Assembly: GCA_039636795.1 (NCBI GenBank) | Contig: CP143430.1 | Span: 3,596,001 to 3,660,000 of the forward strand | From: Micrococcaceae bacterium Sec5.1 | GTDB lineage: Bacteria; Actinomycetota; Actinomycetes; Actinomycetales; Micrococcaceae | DNA: 64,000 nucleotides | Direction: 5' to 3' | Part shown: positions 25,360-33,485 of the stretch, piece after piece | Layout: every line of letters begins with the position of its first letter | Position numbering within the stretch: the stretch's first letter is position 1 | The notes under the pieces: model-generated | What the model saw: the letters and a program-made list of their open reading frames with translations, nothing else | Database searches by the model: none | Told to the model about the DNA's origin: nothing | Made by a program: the position numbers and the translations under genes

Positions 25360-26667
25360 TTAGGCAGGCTTTGCGGCCAGCATGCGCTCCAGCGCAATTT
25401 TGGCGTTGTCCTGTACGGCGTCATCCACAGTGATGCGGTTGACGATGCGTCCTTCGACGAGTTCCTCAAGCACCCAGGCGAGGTAACCGGGGTGGATGCG
25501 GTACATGGTGGAGCAGGGGCAGATCACCGGGTCCAGGCAGAAGATGGTGTGCTGTGGGTTTTCCGCGGCGAGCCGGTTCACCATGTTGATTTCGGTACCG
25601 ATGGCGAAGGTGGTTGGTTCAGTGGCCGCAGCGATGGCCTTCTTGATGAAGTCGGTGGACCCTGCAGAATCGGCAGCGTCCACAACTTCCATGGGGCATT
25701 CAGGGTGCACGATCACGTTGACGCCGGGGAAGTCGAGCCGGGCTTTTTCGATCTGGCCCACGTTGAAGCGCTTGTGCACCGAGCAGAAGCCGTGCCAGAG
25801 GATCACGCGGGAGTCCAGCAGCGTCTGTTCGTCGTTGCCGCCCAGTTCCTTGCGCGGGTTCCACATGGGCATCTGTTCCAAGGGGACGCCCAAGGCTTTG
25901 GCGGTGTTGCGGCCCAGGTGCTGGTCGGGGAAGAACAAAACTCGCTGCCCCCGCTCGAAAGCCCATTCCAGGACCACTTTGGCGTTGGAGGAGGTGCAGA
26001 CAATTCCGCCGTTGCGGCCGCAGAAGGCCTTCAGTGCCGCGGAGGAGTTCATGTAGGTGACGGGGATGACCGGAACGCGGCCCTGGGCGTCGGTGTCCGT
26101 GCCGAAGATTTCTTCGAGTTGTTCCCAGCATTCCTCTACGGAGTCCTCATCAGCCATGTCTGCCATGGAGCAGCCGGCTGCGAGGTTTGGCAGGATGACT
26201 GCTTGGTCCGGCGTGGAGAGGATGTCCGCAGTCTCTGCCATGAAGTGGACGCCACAGAAGATGATGGCTTCGGCCTCGGGCTTGGTCAGTGCAGCATTTG
26301 CGAGCTGGAAGGAGTCACCCACGAAATCTGCGTACTGGATGACTTCGTCACGCTGATAGAAGTGGCCCAGGATCACGGCGCGGTCCCCGAGCGTCTTTTT
26401 CGCAGCCAGGATACGGGCATCCAGTTCGGCATCCGTCGCCCGCTTGTACTCGTCCGGGAGCTGTCCCTGGCGTGGCGTCTCCTTGGGAGCGACGTCGCTG
26501 CTGGAGGCTCCAGGTCCGTAGGCGGGGGCGCCGGCAAGAGCCTCGGCAAGGTCATACTCCCAAGGCCCCTTGGCCAGGGCCGGGCTGCAGGTGGATCCCG
26601 CGCGGGAAAGGCCCTTCTCGGCTTCCTCACGTGTGATCAGCTGGACGGCAGTGTTGACGCTGCTCAT
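25360..26667 (-). CDS. nadA: Quinolinate synthase
   Basis: [4Fe-4S] enzyme condensing iminoaspartate with dihydroxyacetone phosphate to quinolinate. The 435-residue protein belongs to the longer NadA type. Cys candidates for the cluster occur in IIFCGVHFMAETADIL, GGIVCTSSNAKVVLEW and DPVICPCSTMYRIHP. Also visible are ILGHFYQRDEVIQYADFVGD, ANLAAGCSMADMADEDSVEE-like sequence, FFPDQHLGRNTAKALGV and HPECPMEVVDAADSAGST. The ATG overlaps the stop of nrtR by 4 nt (ATGA). Confidence 0.97.
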   Translation of the reverse strand: MSSVNTAVQLITREEAEKGLSRAGSTCSPALAKGPWEYDLAEALAGAPAYGPGASSSDVAPKETPRQGQLPDEYKRATDAELDARILAAKKTLGDRAVILGHFYQRDEVIQYADFVGDSFQLANAALTKPEAEAIIFCGVHFMAETADILSTPDQAVILPNLAAGCSMADMADEDSVEECWEQLEEIFGTDTDAQGRVPVIPVTYMNSSAALKAFCGRNGGIVCTSSNAKVVLEWAFERGQRVLFFPDQHLGRNTAKALGVPLEQMPMWNPRKELGGNDEQTLLDSRVILWHGFCSVHKRFNVGQIEKARLDFPGVNVIVHPECPMEVVDAADSAGSTDFIKKAIAAATEPTTFAIGTEINMVNRLAAENPQHTIFCLDPVICPCSTMYRIHPGYLAWVLEELVEGRIVNRITVDDAVQDNAKIALERMLAAKPA

Positions 26668-27383
26668 GGTGTACTCCTGTTATCTGGCCCGAGTCCGGGC
26701 GTGCCGGTGAAGCGGTAGAGGCGTGGCGGACGGTGTTTTCCGCCCTGCAGGTATTCACCGGTCTCTTCAATGTCCGGTGTGGCTTTGATGTGGCGGCGGA
26801 AGTTTGCCGGATCCAACTGGCGGTCCAGCACGGCTTCATAGACTTCACGGACTTGCGCGAGAGTGAAGAATTCTCCCAGCAGGTGGTAGGCGATGGAACC
26901 GTAGGCCATCTTGTTGCGCAGGCGCCAGAGTGCGTAGTCCACAATCGCGTTGTGGTCGAAGGCGAGTTCACCGAGCCTGTCCGCCCGGAACCACCGGACA
27001 TTTTCCGATTCGTCCGCGAGGGCGGCTTCGGTTGGCTGGACGAGTGCCCAGTAGACGATCGATACGACGCGCTGGCTGGGCGAACGATGCAGACCGCCGA
27101 AGGCGTAGAGCTGCTCCAGGTACTGCGGTGCCAGCCCCGTGGTTTCGCGGAGGTTGCGCGAGGCGGCGTCCTGGAGGGATTCATCGTGTGCCAAGGGCCC
27201 GCCGGGAAGGGCCCACAGGTCCTTGTAGGGCTCGCGGATCCTTCGCACAAGCGGCAGCCAGAGTGTAGGGCGGCCGGATGTTTCGCTGGGGCGGAGGGCG
27301 AAAATCACCGTTGAGATTGCCAACGACGGCGGCGCCAAGCGGCGTTCAGCAACGTTCGCTGAGATCGGGTTCACGGCGTTCAC
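26664..27383 (-). CDS. nrtR: NrtR-type Nudix-related regulator of NAD synthesis
   Basis: The 239-residue protein has an N-terminal Nudix fold and a C-terminal winged-helix-like region (MAYGSIAYHLLGEFFTLAQV, then LDPANFRRHIKATPDI). The Nudix box is degenerate: it reads GPLAHDESLQDAAS then RNLRETTGL, so the REUxEE core has lost the first Glu after Arg and one of the paired Glu. That is expected for NrtR repressors, which sense ADP-ribose or related NAD products rather than hydrolyse them. It is the first gene of the nad operon and has a palindrome 46 bp upstream. GTG start at 27383; a second in-frame GTG lies at 27374. A catalytically active ADP-ribose pyrophosphatase is the less likely alternative. 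Confidence 0.88.
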   Translation of the reverse strand: MNAVNPISANVAERRLAPPSLAISTVIFALRPSETSGRPTLWLPLVRRIREPYKDLWALPGGPLAHDESLQDAASRNLRETTGLAPQYLEQLYAFGGLHRSPSQRVVSIVYWALVQPTEAALADESENVRWFRADRLGELAFDHNAIVDYALWRLRNKMAYGSIAYHLLGEFFTLAQVREVYEAVLDRQLDPANFRRHIKATPDIEETGEYLQGGKHRPPRLYRFTGTPGLGPDNRSTP

Positions 27384-27428
27384 CTCGCTTCGTCGCCGCC
27401 TGGAGATCTTCCTCCACGCACTGGAATC

Positions 27429-27457
27429 TTAGTTAAAGTCATCTTGACTAGAACTAA
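27429..27457. promoter_or_regulatory. Candidate NrtR operator
   Basis: A 29-bp palindrome with arms TTAGTTAAAGTCA (27429-27441) and TGACTAGAACTAA (27445-27457) around TCT; the arms match at 11 of 13 positions. It sits in the promoter region of nrtR-nadABC-nifS. It is the only strong dyad in this 100-bp gap, which favours autoregulation by NrtR, although the neighbouring Lrp-type gene ends at 27496. Confidence 0.6.
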
Positions 27458-27495
27458 TGGTACGACTCCGCAGCCTCTTGGCAAAATGCCCTGCG

Positions 27496-27969
27496 TCACA
27501 CTGACTTGGCGGCAGCTTCCATCAGTGGCAGGGTCCGGCCCTGGATGTGGCTGTTGAGCACAATGACGGACGAGCAACGCACCACGGATTTGGTGGCGAT
27601 CATCGCGTCCAGGACCCGCTGCATGTCAGGATTTGAACGCGCTGCGATGCGAACCATCAGATCGGAATTTCCCGTCACGGTGTGCACTTCAATGATCTCC
27701 GGGATGGCGCTAAGGCTTTGGATAATGGCGTCGTGACCGATCTCCTGGGTAATGGTGACCGAACAGAACGCCACTACGGGGAACCCGAAGTTGGCCGGAT
27801 CCGGTTGTGGGACCCAGGAGCCGATCACTCCGTTTTCGATCATTCGGTCAATCCGGGACTGCACCGTAGCCCTGGCAACCCTCAGCACGCGGGACGCCTC
27901 CAACACAGAGGACCTCGGCGAATCCGTGAAGAAACGTACAATTTTTGCATCAAGCGCATCGACCAGCAT
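27496..27969 (-). CDS. Lrp/AsnC-family regulator
   Basis: The 157-residue regulator has an N-terminal helix-turn-helix (VDALDAKIVRFFTDSPRSSV, then LRVARATVQSRIDRMIENGVI) and a C-terminal AsnC/RAM ligand-binding domain (FCSVTITQEIGHDAII, HTVTGNSDLMVRIAARS, SSVIVLNSHI). These proteins sense amino acids. ATG 27969 has an AGGA SD; a TTG one codon earlier is also possible. It is divergent from the amino-acid permease with 176 bp between starts, so control of that permease is likely, and possibly of the dehydrogenase operon beyond it. Confidence 0.92.
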   Translation of the reverse strand: MLVDALDAKIVRFFTDSPRSSVLEASRVLRVARATVQSRIDRMIENGVIGSWVPQPDPANFGFPVVAFCSVTITQEIGHDAIIQSLSAIPEIIEVHTVTGNSDLMVRIAARSNPDMQRVLDAMIATKSVVRCSSVIVLNSHIQGRTLPLMEAAAKSV

Positions 27970-28145
27970 CAAAGTTCCTGTCCCCGGGGATTCTTACCCA
28001 TCACATCGCCACAGCAAAAAGTGATGTATCTTACAAACTGCGAGAATTATTCCACGGCTCTTGCTGCGTCGTCGACGCCCAGCTTGCTCAGCCCAAGAGG
28101 CCAGCTCGCTAAACCGAGTATGAAATCCATAGAAGGTAGACACGT

Positions 28146-29531
28146 ATGACAACGAAGTCCATCGCGGCTCCTGCCCCAACATCCGGACTTGGCCATTCAC
28201 TCAAGCCACGCCAACTCACCATGATGGGGCTCGGAAGCGCCATCGGCGCAGGCCTCTTCCTCGGCTCCGGCGCAGGCATCCAGGCCGCCGGCCCGGCGGT
28301 CCTGATCTCCTACCTCGTGGCGGGAACCCTGATCATCCTGGTCATGTGGGCCCTGGGCGAGATGGCTGCCGCCAACCCCAACAGCGGAGCCTTCTCCGTC
28401 TACGCCGAAAAAGCCATGGGCAAGACCGCTGGCGGCACCATTGGCTGGCTCTGGTGGCTGCAGTTGGTGGTCGTCATCGCAGCGGAAGCACTTGGCGCGG
28501 CAGGCCTGCTCTTCACCGTGTGGCCTGTGATTCCGGTGTGGGTGCTCGCCCTGGTGTTCATGGTGGCATTCACCGGCATCAACCTCGTGGGCGTCCGCAA
28601 CTTTGGCGAGTTCGAATTCTGGTTCGCGATTCTGAAAGTCGCGGCAATCGTCATCTTCCTCCTTATCGGCGCCGCCCTGCTGTTCGGCTGGCTGCCCAAC
28701 GTTGCCTCGCCTGGCCTGTCGGCCTTCGGGGACTTCGCCCCCAACGGAATCGGCGGCATCGCCGCTGCTTTGTTCGTGGTGATCTTCGCGTTCGGCGGAA
28801 CGGAAATCGTCAGTGTCGCTGCTGCTGAAACCGAGAACCCGGCGCACAGCGTCGGCAAGGCCATCCGGACTGTGGTTTGGCGCATCCTGGTCTTCTACAT
28901 CGGCTCCGTTTTCGTCATCGCAGCAGCTCTTCCCGTTGGTTCAGAAGGACTGAAGTCCCCGTTCGCGGGCGTACTGGACCTTGCGGGTATCCCTGGTGCC
29001 GGCGCTGCCATCACACTGGTGGCCGTAGTTGCCCTGCTTTCCGCCCTGAACGCCAACTTGTACGGCGCTTCAAGGATGATCTTCTCCCTCTCAGAGCGCG
29101 GCGAGGCTCCGGGCTTCCTGTCCAAGCTGAGCGACTCCAAGGTGCCGGTGGCCGCCGTCGGGATTTCCGTTGCTTTCGGCTTCATCGCAACCGTCCTGGA
29201 ACTGCTCTTCCCCGAGCACGTACTGCCGGCGCTCCTGAACCTCGTGGGCTCCACGTGCCTGGTGGTGTGGGGCACCGCATTGGTCTCCCAGTTCATCCTG
29301 CGCCGCAGGGCCGACCGCGAGGGAACCGAATTGCCGCTGCGCATGAAGGGCTTCCCGGTCCTCACGGTCGTTGGAATCGTCCTGCTGGGCATCATCCTCG
29401 TGGTGGGCTTTGCCAACCCTGAGAGCGCCGGCCAGCTGATCGGTACGTTCATCCTGATCCTGGTTATCGCCGCTGGATGCTTCCTCAACGCCAAGTCGAA
29501 GGCCGGTAAGCAGCCACTGCATACCAAGTAG
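28146..29531 (+). CDS. APC-superfamily amino-acid permease
   Basis: A 461-residue transporter with about 12 membrane helices. The N-terminal LKPRQLTMMGLGSAIGAGLFLGSG is the amino-acid transporter (AAT) signature, followed by GPAVLISYLVAGTLIILVMWALGEM. It resembles GABA, proline or asparagine permeases and imports an amino acid by proton symport; the substrate cannot be set. GAAGG SD lies upstream of ATG 28146. Divergent from the Lrp-type regulator; closed by a terminator at 29551. Confidence 0.92.
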   Translation: MTTKSIAAPAPTSGLGHSLKPRQLTMMGLGSAIGAGLFLGSGAGIQAAGPAVLISYLVAGTLIILVMWALGEMAAANPNSGAFSVYAEKAMGKTAGGTIGWLWWLQLVVVIAAEALGAAGLLFTVWPVIPVWVLALVFMVAFTGINLVGVRNFGEFEFWFAILKVAAIVIFLLIGAALLFGWLPNVASPGLSAFGDFAPNGIGGIAAALFVVIFAFGGTEIVSVAAAETENPAHSVGKAIRTVVWRILVFYIGSVFVIAAALPVGSEGLKSPFAGVLDLAGIPGAGAAITLVAVVALLSALNANLYGASRMIFSLSERGEAPGFLSKLSDSKVPVAAVGISVAFGFIATVLELLFPEHVLPALLNLVGSTCLVVWGTALVSQFILRRRADREGTELPLRMKGFPVLTVVGIVLLGIILVVGFANPESAGQLIGTFILILVIAAGCFLNAKSKAGKQPLHTK

Positions 29532-29550
29532 CCGCCTGCTTATTGAAACC

Positions 29551-29591
29551 AAGAGGTCCTGCGCAGTTTGTTTTGCGCAGGACCTCTTTCC
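29551..29591 (+). terminator. Terminator after the amino-acid permease
   Basis: 15-bp stem AAGAGGTCCTGCGCA (29551-29565) with its complement (29574-29588), then TTT. It separates the permease from the dehydrogenase operon. Confidence 0.88.
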
Positions 29592-29600
29592 GTATCCAAA

Positions 29601-29624
29601 TTGTACAAAGTGTTTCGTCGAAAC
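29601..29624. promoter_or_regulatory. Twin palindromes upstream of the dehydrogenase operon
   Basis: TTGTACAA (29601-29608) and GTTTCG-T-CGAAAC (29612-29624) are both perfect and lie just upstream of a possible -35 (TTGCGC, 29633-29638). Likely operator; the regulator is unknown. The Lrp-type and MarR-type genes flanking the region are candidates. Confidence 0.5.
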
Positions 29625-29656
29625 TTAGCTGATTGCGCACGCCCCTCGCTGGTGAC

Positions 29657-29662
29657 TAGGGT
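29657..29662 (+). promoter_or_regulatory. -10 box of leaderless dehydrogenase operon
   Basis: TAGGGT, then 7 nt, then ATG 29670; TTGCGC sits 18 bp upstream as -35. No SD precedes the ATG. Confidence 0.65.
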
Positions 29663-29669
29663 CACAGCC

Positions 29670-30722
29670 ATGACTACCAAACCCGTGCTCGGCGCCGTCG
29701 ATGAGGATGCGGCTCCGCTTACGCACGAACAACTGCGTGAGCTCTACTCCCTGATGGCCTCCGTCCGTCACCTGGACACCGCGGCCGTTGCCTGGCAGCG
29801 CCAAGGCATCATTCCCGGCTATGCGCCCCAGCTGGGCCAGGAAGCCGCGCAGGTAGGCAGCGGATATGCCGTTGACCGGACCCGCGACTTCGTGTTTCCC
29901 ACATATCGCGAGATGGGTGTGGCCCGGGCCATGGGCTTGGACATGGTGGGCTACATGTCCACGCACAAAGCCACGTGGCATGGCGGAATGTACAACCCGC
30001 TGGAATCCCGCTTCGCCCCCATCCAGGCCGTTGTGGCCGGATCGGTATTGCATGCTGTTGGCTGGGCCCACGGCCAAACCCTCTCCGGAAAGCCCGACGG
30101 CGAACGCGGCGTTGCCATGACATACTTCGGCGACGGCGCATCCTCCCAGGGCGATGTCCACGAGGCGATGAACTTTGCTGCTGTGATGAAGGCGCCAGTG
30201 GTCTTCTTCATCCAGAACAACGGCTGGGCAATCTCCGTGCCCACAGAGCGCCAGGTTGCCGGCGGCTCAGTCGCTGCGCGCGCAGCCGGATACGGGATTC
30301 CTTCGCTGCAAGTGGACGGCAACGACGTCGTCGCAGTCTACGAGGCAACACGTTCGGCTTTTGCCCATTGCCGCGCCGGCAACGGTCCTGTCGTCATTGA
30401 AGCCATGACCTACCGCCGTGGGCCCCACTCCACGGCGGACGACCCCGGGCGTTACCGCACCCTGGAAGAGGAACGGCTCAGTGCGGGCGAGGATCCCCTT
30501 GAGCGCTTCAAGCAGCGCCTCCTCGACGACGGCATTGCCGATGACGCCTTCTTCGCCCTGGCACAGCAGCGGGCCCAGGAGGAAGAGGAAGCCATCCGCG
30601 GCGGCATCGAAGCCCTTGCGCCCCGTCCCGGTGCCGAGATGTTCAGCCTCGTCTTCCAGGAACCAACGCCCACCCTTCAATCCCAGGCCACTGCATGGCG
30701 CAAGGAGTCCGAACATGTCTGA
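29670..30722 (+). CDS. 2-oxoacid (or acetoin) dehydrogenase E1 alpha subunit
   Basis: TPP-dependent E1 component, 350 residues. The TPP motif is intact: YFGDGASSQGDVHEAMNFAA through FFIQNNGWAIS (GDG then NN). Also visible are the entrance region PGYAPQLGQEAAQVGSGYAV, FPTYREMGVARAMG, and the phosphorylation-loop equivalent MTYRRGPHSTADDPGRYR. Homology alone does not separate pyruvate, branched-chain 2-oxoacid and acetoin E1 enzymes. The Lrp-type regulator and amino-acid permease next door suggest branched-chain acids, while the E2 layout downstream suggests an acetoin-dehydrogenase-like system. ATG 29670 is chosen from the -10 box; the open frame continues 34 codons upstream without SD. Confidence 0.9.
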   Translation: MTTKPVLGAVDEDAAPLTHEQLRELYSLMASVRHLDTAAVAWQRQGIIPGYAPQLGQEAAQVGSGYAVDRTRDFVFPTYREMGVARAMGLDMVGYMSTHKATWHGGMYNPLESRFAPIQAVVAGSVLHAVGWAHGQTLSGKPDGERGVAMTYFGDGASSQGDVHEAMNFAAVMKAPVVFFIQNNGWAISVPTERQVAGGSVAARAAGYGIPSLQVDGNDVVAVYEATRSAFAHCRAGNGPVVIEAMTYRRGPHSTADDPGRYRTLEEERLSAGEDPLERFKQRLLDDGIADDAFFALAQQRAQEEEEAIRGGIEALAPRPGAEMFSLVFQEPTPTLQSQATAWRKESEHV

Positions 30723-31815
30723 CACAGCCACGGCACTATCGTTCGCTCCCGGGTCCGCCACAATGGAGGCGGAACCCGTCCTGCAGCTGTCCATGCAGCA
30801 GGCGCTGAACCGCGCGCTTGACGAGATCCTGGCCGACAATCCCAAAACGGTCATCTTCGGCGAAGACTGCGGCCGTCTGGGCGGCGTTTTCCGGATTACC
30901 GACGGGCTGCAGGCCAAGCACGGCGAAGAACGGGTCTTCGACACCCCACTGGCCGAGTCCGCAATCCTGGGCATGTCAGTTGGACTGGCCATGGCAGGCT
31001 TCCACCCCATCCCTGAAGTACAGTTCGACGGCTTCGCCTACCCGGCCATCAACCAGATCGTGTGCCAAATCGCCCGGATGAACTACCGCAGCCGTGGCAC
31101 ACTCCCGATGCCAATCACGCTCAGGGTTCCCAGCTTCGGCGGAATCCGCGCTCCGGAACACCACGGCGAAAGCCTTGAAGCTCTGTTTGCACACGTCCCC
31201 GGCCTGAAAGTCGTTTCCCCCTCAAGCCCGCACGACGCGTATCACCTCCTCAAGTACGCAGCCACGCGGCCGGATCCTGTCATCTTCATGGAACCGAAAT
31301 CCCGCTACTGGCAGAAGGGTCCGGTAGATGTCCGCACTGCGGCTCCCGGTCAGGCACTTCAGGATCAGGCATTGCCCGACGCCGGCATGGACGACGGCGG
31401 CCGCCTCACCGGCGCTCGGGTTGCCAGGGAAGGGCGCCACCTGACACTCGTCGCCTGGGGCGCCATGGTTGCACGGTGTCTTCAGGTTGCCGAGCTTGCA
31501 TCGGAAGATGGCATCGACGTCGAAGTCCTGGACCTGCGTTGGCTGAAACCAATCGACGCCGAAGCTCTGGCGAAGTCCGTGGGAAAGACGCGGCGCGCCG
31601 TCGTCGTCCACGAAGCCCCCTTGACCTCAGGCCTTGGCGCCGAGGTCGCCCAACTGATCACGCAGCATTGCTTCCAAACGCTGAAGGCGCCCGTGGAGCG
31701 CGTGACCGGCTTCGACGTGCCCTATCCCTCCGGCGACCTGGAGGACGAATACATTCCCAACATCGACCGCATCCTCTTTGGGATCCAACGCGTACTGGAG
31801 TACCGCCGTGGCTGA
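30715..31815 (+). CDS. 2-oxoacid (or acetoin) dehydrogenase E1 beta subunit
   Basis: Pairs with E1 alpha to form the TPP-binding E1 heterotetramer. The 366-residue protein contains VIFGEDCGRLGGVFRITDGL, RVFDTPLAESAILGMSVGLA (Glu that activates TPP), EVQFDGFAYPAINQIV, FGGIRAPEHHGESLEALFAH, and the C-terminal transketolase domain DVEVLDLRWLKPID and VVVHEAPLTSGLGAEVA. The ATG overlaps the E1 alpha stop by 8 nt, and AAGGAG lies 8 nt upstream, so translation is coupled. Confidence 0.93.
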   Translation: MSDTATALSFAPGSATMEAEPVLQLSMQQALNRALDEILADNPKTVIFGEDCGRLGGVFRITDGLQAKHGEERVFDTPLAESAILGMSVGLAMAGFHPIPEVQFDGFAYPAINQIVCQIARMNYRSRGTLPMPITLRVPSFGGIRAPEHHGESLEALFAHVPGLKVVSPSSPHDAYHLLKYAATRPDPVIFMEPKSRYWQKGPVDVRTAAPGQALQDQALPDAGMDDGGRLTGARVAREGRHLTLVAWGAMVARCLQVAELASEDGIDVEVLDLRWLKPIDAEALAKSVGKTRRAVVVHEAPLTSGLGAEVAQLITQHCFQTLKAPVERVTGFDVPYPSGDLEDEYIPNIDRILFGIQRVLEYRRG

Positions 31816-32137
31816 ACTTTCCTTCCCGCTCCCCGATCTGGGCGAAGGCCTCATCGACGCGACCGTCCTGGATTGGCTCGTATCACCGGGCCAGCAGGTG
31901 GAGCGCAACCAGCCCATCGTGGAGCTGGAAACCAGCAAGTCCGCCCTCGAATTGCCCAGCCCGCAGGCGGGTAAAGTGGTGCGTATTCACGGGGCGCCGG
32001 GCGACACCATCAACGTCGGCGAACCGCTGATCGTGTTCGAGGTACCGGATGACACCGCCGGGATCGTGGGCACGGTTCCGAAGGACGAAGCACCCAAGCG
32101 CCGGGTCCGCCTGAGCGCCGTACTCGATGAGGACTGA
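31808..32137 (+). CDS. Free-standing lipoyl-domain protein (split E2)
   Basis: The 109-residue protein consists of one lipoyl domain and a short basic tail. It opens FPLPDLGEGLIDATVLDWLV and has the lipoylated Lys in VELETSKSALELPSP (about residue 43), then GAPGDTINVGEPLIVFEV. A normal E2 continues with an E3/E1-binding domain and a ~230-residue acyltransferase core; both are absent and the stop is clean. GTG 31808 overlaps E1 beta by 8 nt. The following gene, an alpha/beta hydrolase, starts 1 nt after the stop. Together they equal the domain order of AcoC, the acetoin dehydrogenase E2 of Pseudomonas and Cupriavidus. Its role as a swinging-arm carrier for acyl groups is inferred. Confidence 0.88.
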   Translation: MAELSFPLPDLGEGLIDATVLDWLVSPGQQVERNQPIVELETSKSALELPSPQAGKVVRIHGAPGDTINVGEPLIVFEVPDDTAGIVGTVPKDEAPKRRVRLSAVLDED

Positions 32138-32138
32138 C

Positions 32139-32969
32139 ATGATGACCGGCAGGCACACCGTGGAACAGCACAGGCACACAGTGGAGGGCACAGACCCCGA
32201 ATTGTTCGTGGAAGTCCATGAACCAGCCACCGACGCCGGCCTCCGCCCCATCCTGCTGATCCATGGCTTTTCGTCCTCGAGCAAACTGAACTGGGCCGAC
32301 AGCGGCTGGATCACCACCCTCCAGGAGGCTGGCCGCCGGGTGATTACGGTGGACCTTCCCGGCCACGGTCAGAGCCACTCCCCCGAGGATCTGGACTCGT
32401 ACACGCCCAGCCGGATCCGTGCGGACCTCCTCCAGATTGTCACGGACGCCGGGGCGCGTCCGTTGCGCGACGGCGATCCTTCCACGGGACTGGACATCGT
32501 GGGCTACTCCTTGGGATCCCGGTTGGCTTGGGAGTTCGCCGCAACCCAGCCGGACCTGGTTCACCGGATCGTCCTGGGCGGACCGAGTTCAGCAGATCCG
32601 TTGGCAGCCTTCGACCTCGTCGCAGCACAGCGGCACTTGGCCGATGGCACACCCATTGAGGACCAGTCCACCGCCGGCTTGCTGAAGATGGCACAGTTGC
32701 TGCCCAGCAATGACCTGTTTGCCATGCTGTCGCTCATCGAGGCCATCAAGGGTGAACCGTTCGATCCTGCCGAGGCTGCACCGCACGTACCTATCCTCTT
32801 GGTTGCCGGCGAAAAAGATGATCGTGCGGCCACCATGCCGGAACTTGCGCACCTCGCCGGCAAGCGGGGGGCGCTGGTAGAGACCCTCGTGGTCCCGGGA
32901 CGCACCCACACGAACGTAATCACAAGCAGGGCTTTCAAGGACGCTGCCATCGAATTCCTTGGCGTGTAG
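32139..32969 (+). CDS. Alpha/beta hydrolase coupled to the lipoyl protein
   Basis: The 276-residue alpha/beta-hydrolase fold protein has an intact candidate catalytic triad: nucleophile Ser in IVGYSLGSRLAWEFA, Asp in LVAGEKDDRAATM and His in VVPGRTHTNVI. The oxyanion region ILLIHGFSSSSKLNW and VDLPGHGQSHSPED are typical. In AcoC-type E2 proteins this fold replaces the usual acyltransferase, so it may move the acyl group from lipoyl-Lys to CoA, or act as a thioesterase or C-C hydrolase. ATG 32139 has GAGGA 5 nt before it; ATG 32127 is an alternative. It is the last gene of the operon. Confidence 0.85.
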   Translation: MMTGRHTVEQHRHTVEGTDPELFVEVHEPATDAGLRPILLIHGFSSSSKLNWADSGWITTLQEAGRRVITVDLPGHGQSHSPEDLDSYTPSRIRADLLQIVTDAGARPLRDGDPSTGLDIVGYSLGSRLAWEFAATQPDLVHRIVLGGPSSADPLAAFDLVAAQRHLADGTPIEDQSTAGLLKMAQLLPSNDLFAMLSLIEAIKGEPFDPAEAAPHVPILLVAGEKDDRAATMPELAHLAGKRGALVETLVVPGRTHTNVITSRAFKDAAIEFLGV

Positions 32970-32987
32970 CGATGTGCGCCAGCGGCG

Positions 32988-33401
32988 CTAACGGCTCAAC
33001 CGCTCCGCGTTAAGGCTCATTCGCTCCAGGACGCTCAATGCCATGGCATATTCATCGATTCCTATGCCCATGGAAAGGTCCTGGCGGGCGGCTTCCACAT
33101 AGCGGAGGGCCTCGTGGTATTTCTCCCGGCCGAGCTCGCTGAGCGCCAGGCGGTCATCAATCATGGTGATCATGCCCCTGCCCACCAACGAGGCAAGCTC
33201 ACGCTCCCGCAGTCGTGTGTCATCGCCCCAGAACGGGCGCAGGATCTCATCCAGCTCATCAGGACGAACCGTTCCCTCGGCCAGAGTGCCCAGGGCCTGC
33301 CACTGCCGCCGGCTCAGCTTGACCCGGGCCAGCGTGGCATCGAGTTGGAGTTCCAGGGCGGCGTCGAGCCTCTTGATCCAATATCCAATGGGCTTGTTCA
33401 C
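32988..33401 (-). CDS. MarR-like winged-helix regulator
   Basis: The 137-residue protein has a MarR-like DNA-binding core: LSRRQWQALGTLAEGTVRPD, ELASLVGRGMITMIDDRLAL and SELGREKYHEALRYVEAARQ. The wing is short and acidic. GTG start. It is convergent with the split-E2 operon, ending 18 bp from it, so it could regulate that operon or the phosphoribosyltransferase divergent from it. No ligand is predictable. Confidence 0.78.
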   Translation of the reverse strand: MNKPIGYWIKRLDAALELQLDATLARVKLSRRQWQALGTLAEGTVRPDELDEILRPFWGDDTRLRERELASLVGRGMITMIDDRLALSELGREKYHEALRYVEAARQDLSMGIGIDEYAMALSVLERMSLNAERLSR

Positions 33402-33485
33402 AAGCCCATGCTTCCAGCGGATGCCTTAACCGGCAAGCTTTGAACGGTAGGCTGGAAGCAGCCAAATTACGTGGAAGTGGGGCAA

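Noticed and set aside
31808..32137. Lipoyl protein as a frameshifted or truncated normal E2
   Set aside because: No acyltransferase or subunit-binding sequence occurs in any frame downstream; the next bases encode an intact, SD-led alpha/beta hydrolase, so this is a different gene architecture and not a broken E2.
33402..33413. Leaderless promoter for the MarR gene ending the split-E2 region
   Set aside because: The hexamer at offset 6 is AAGCAT rather than TANNNT, so it was not counted.
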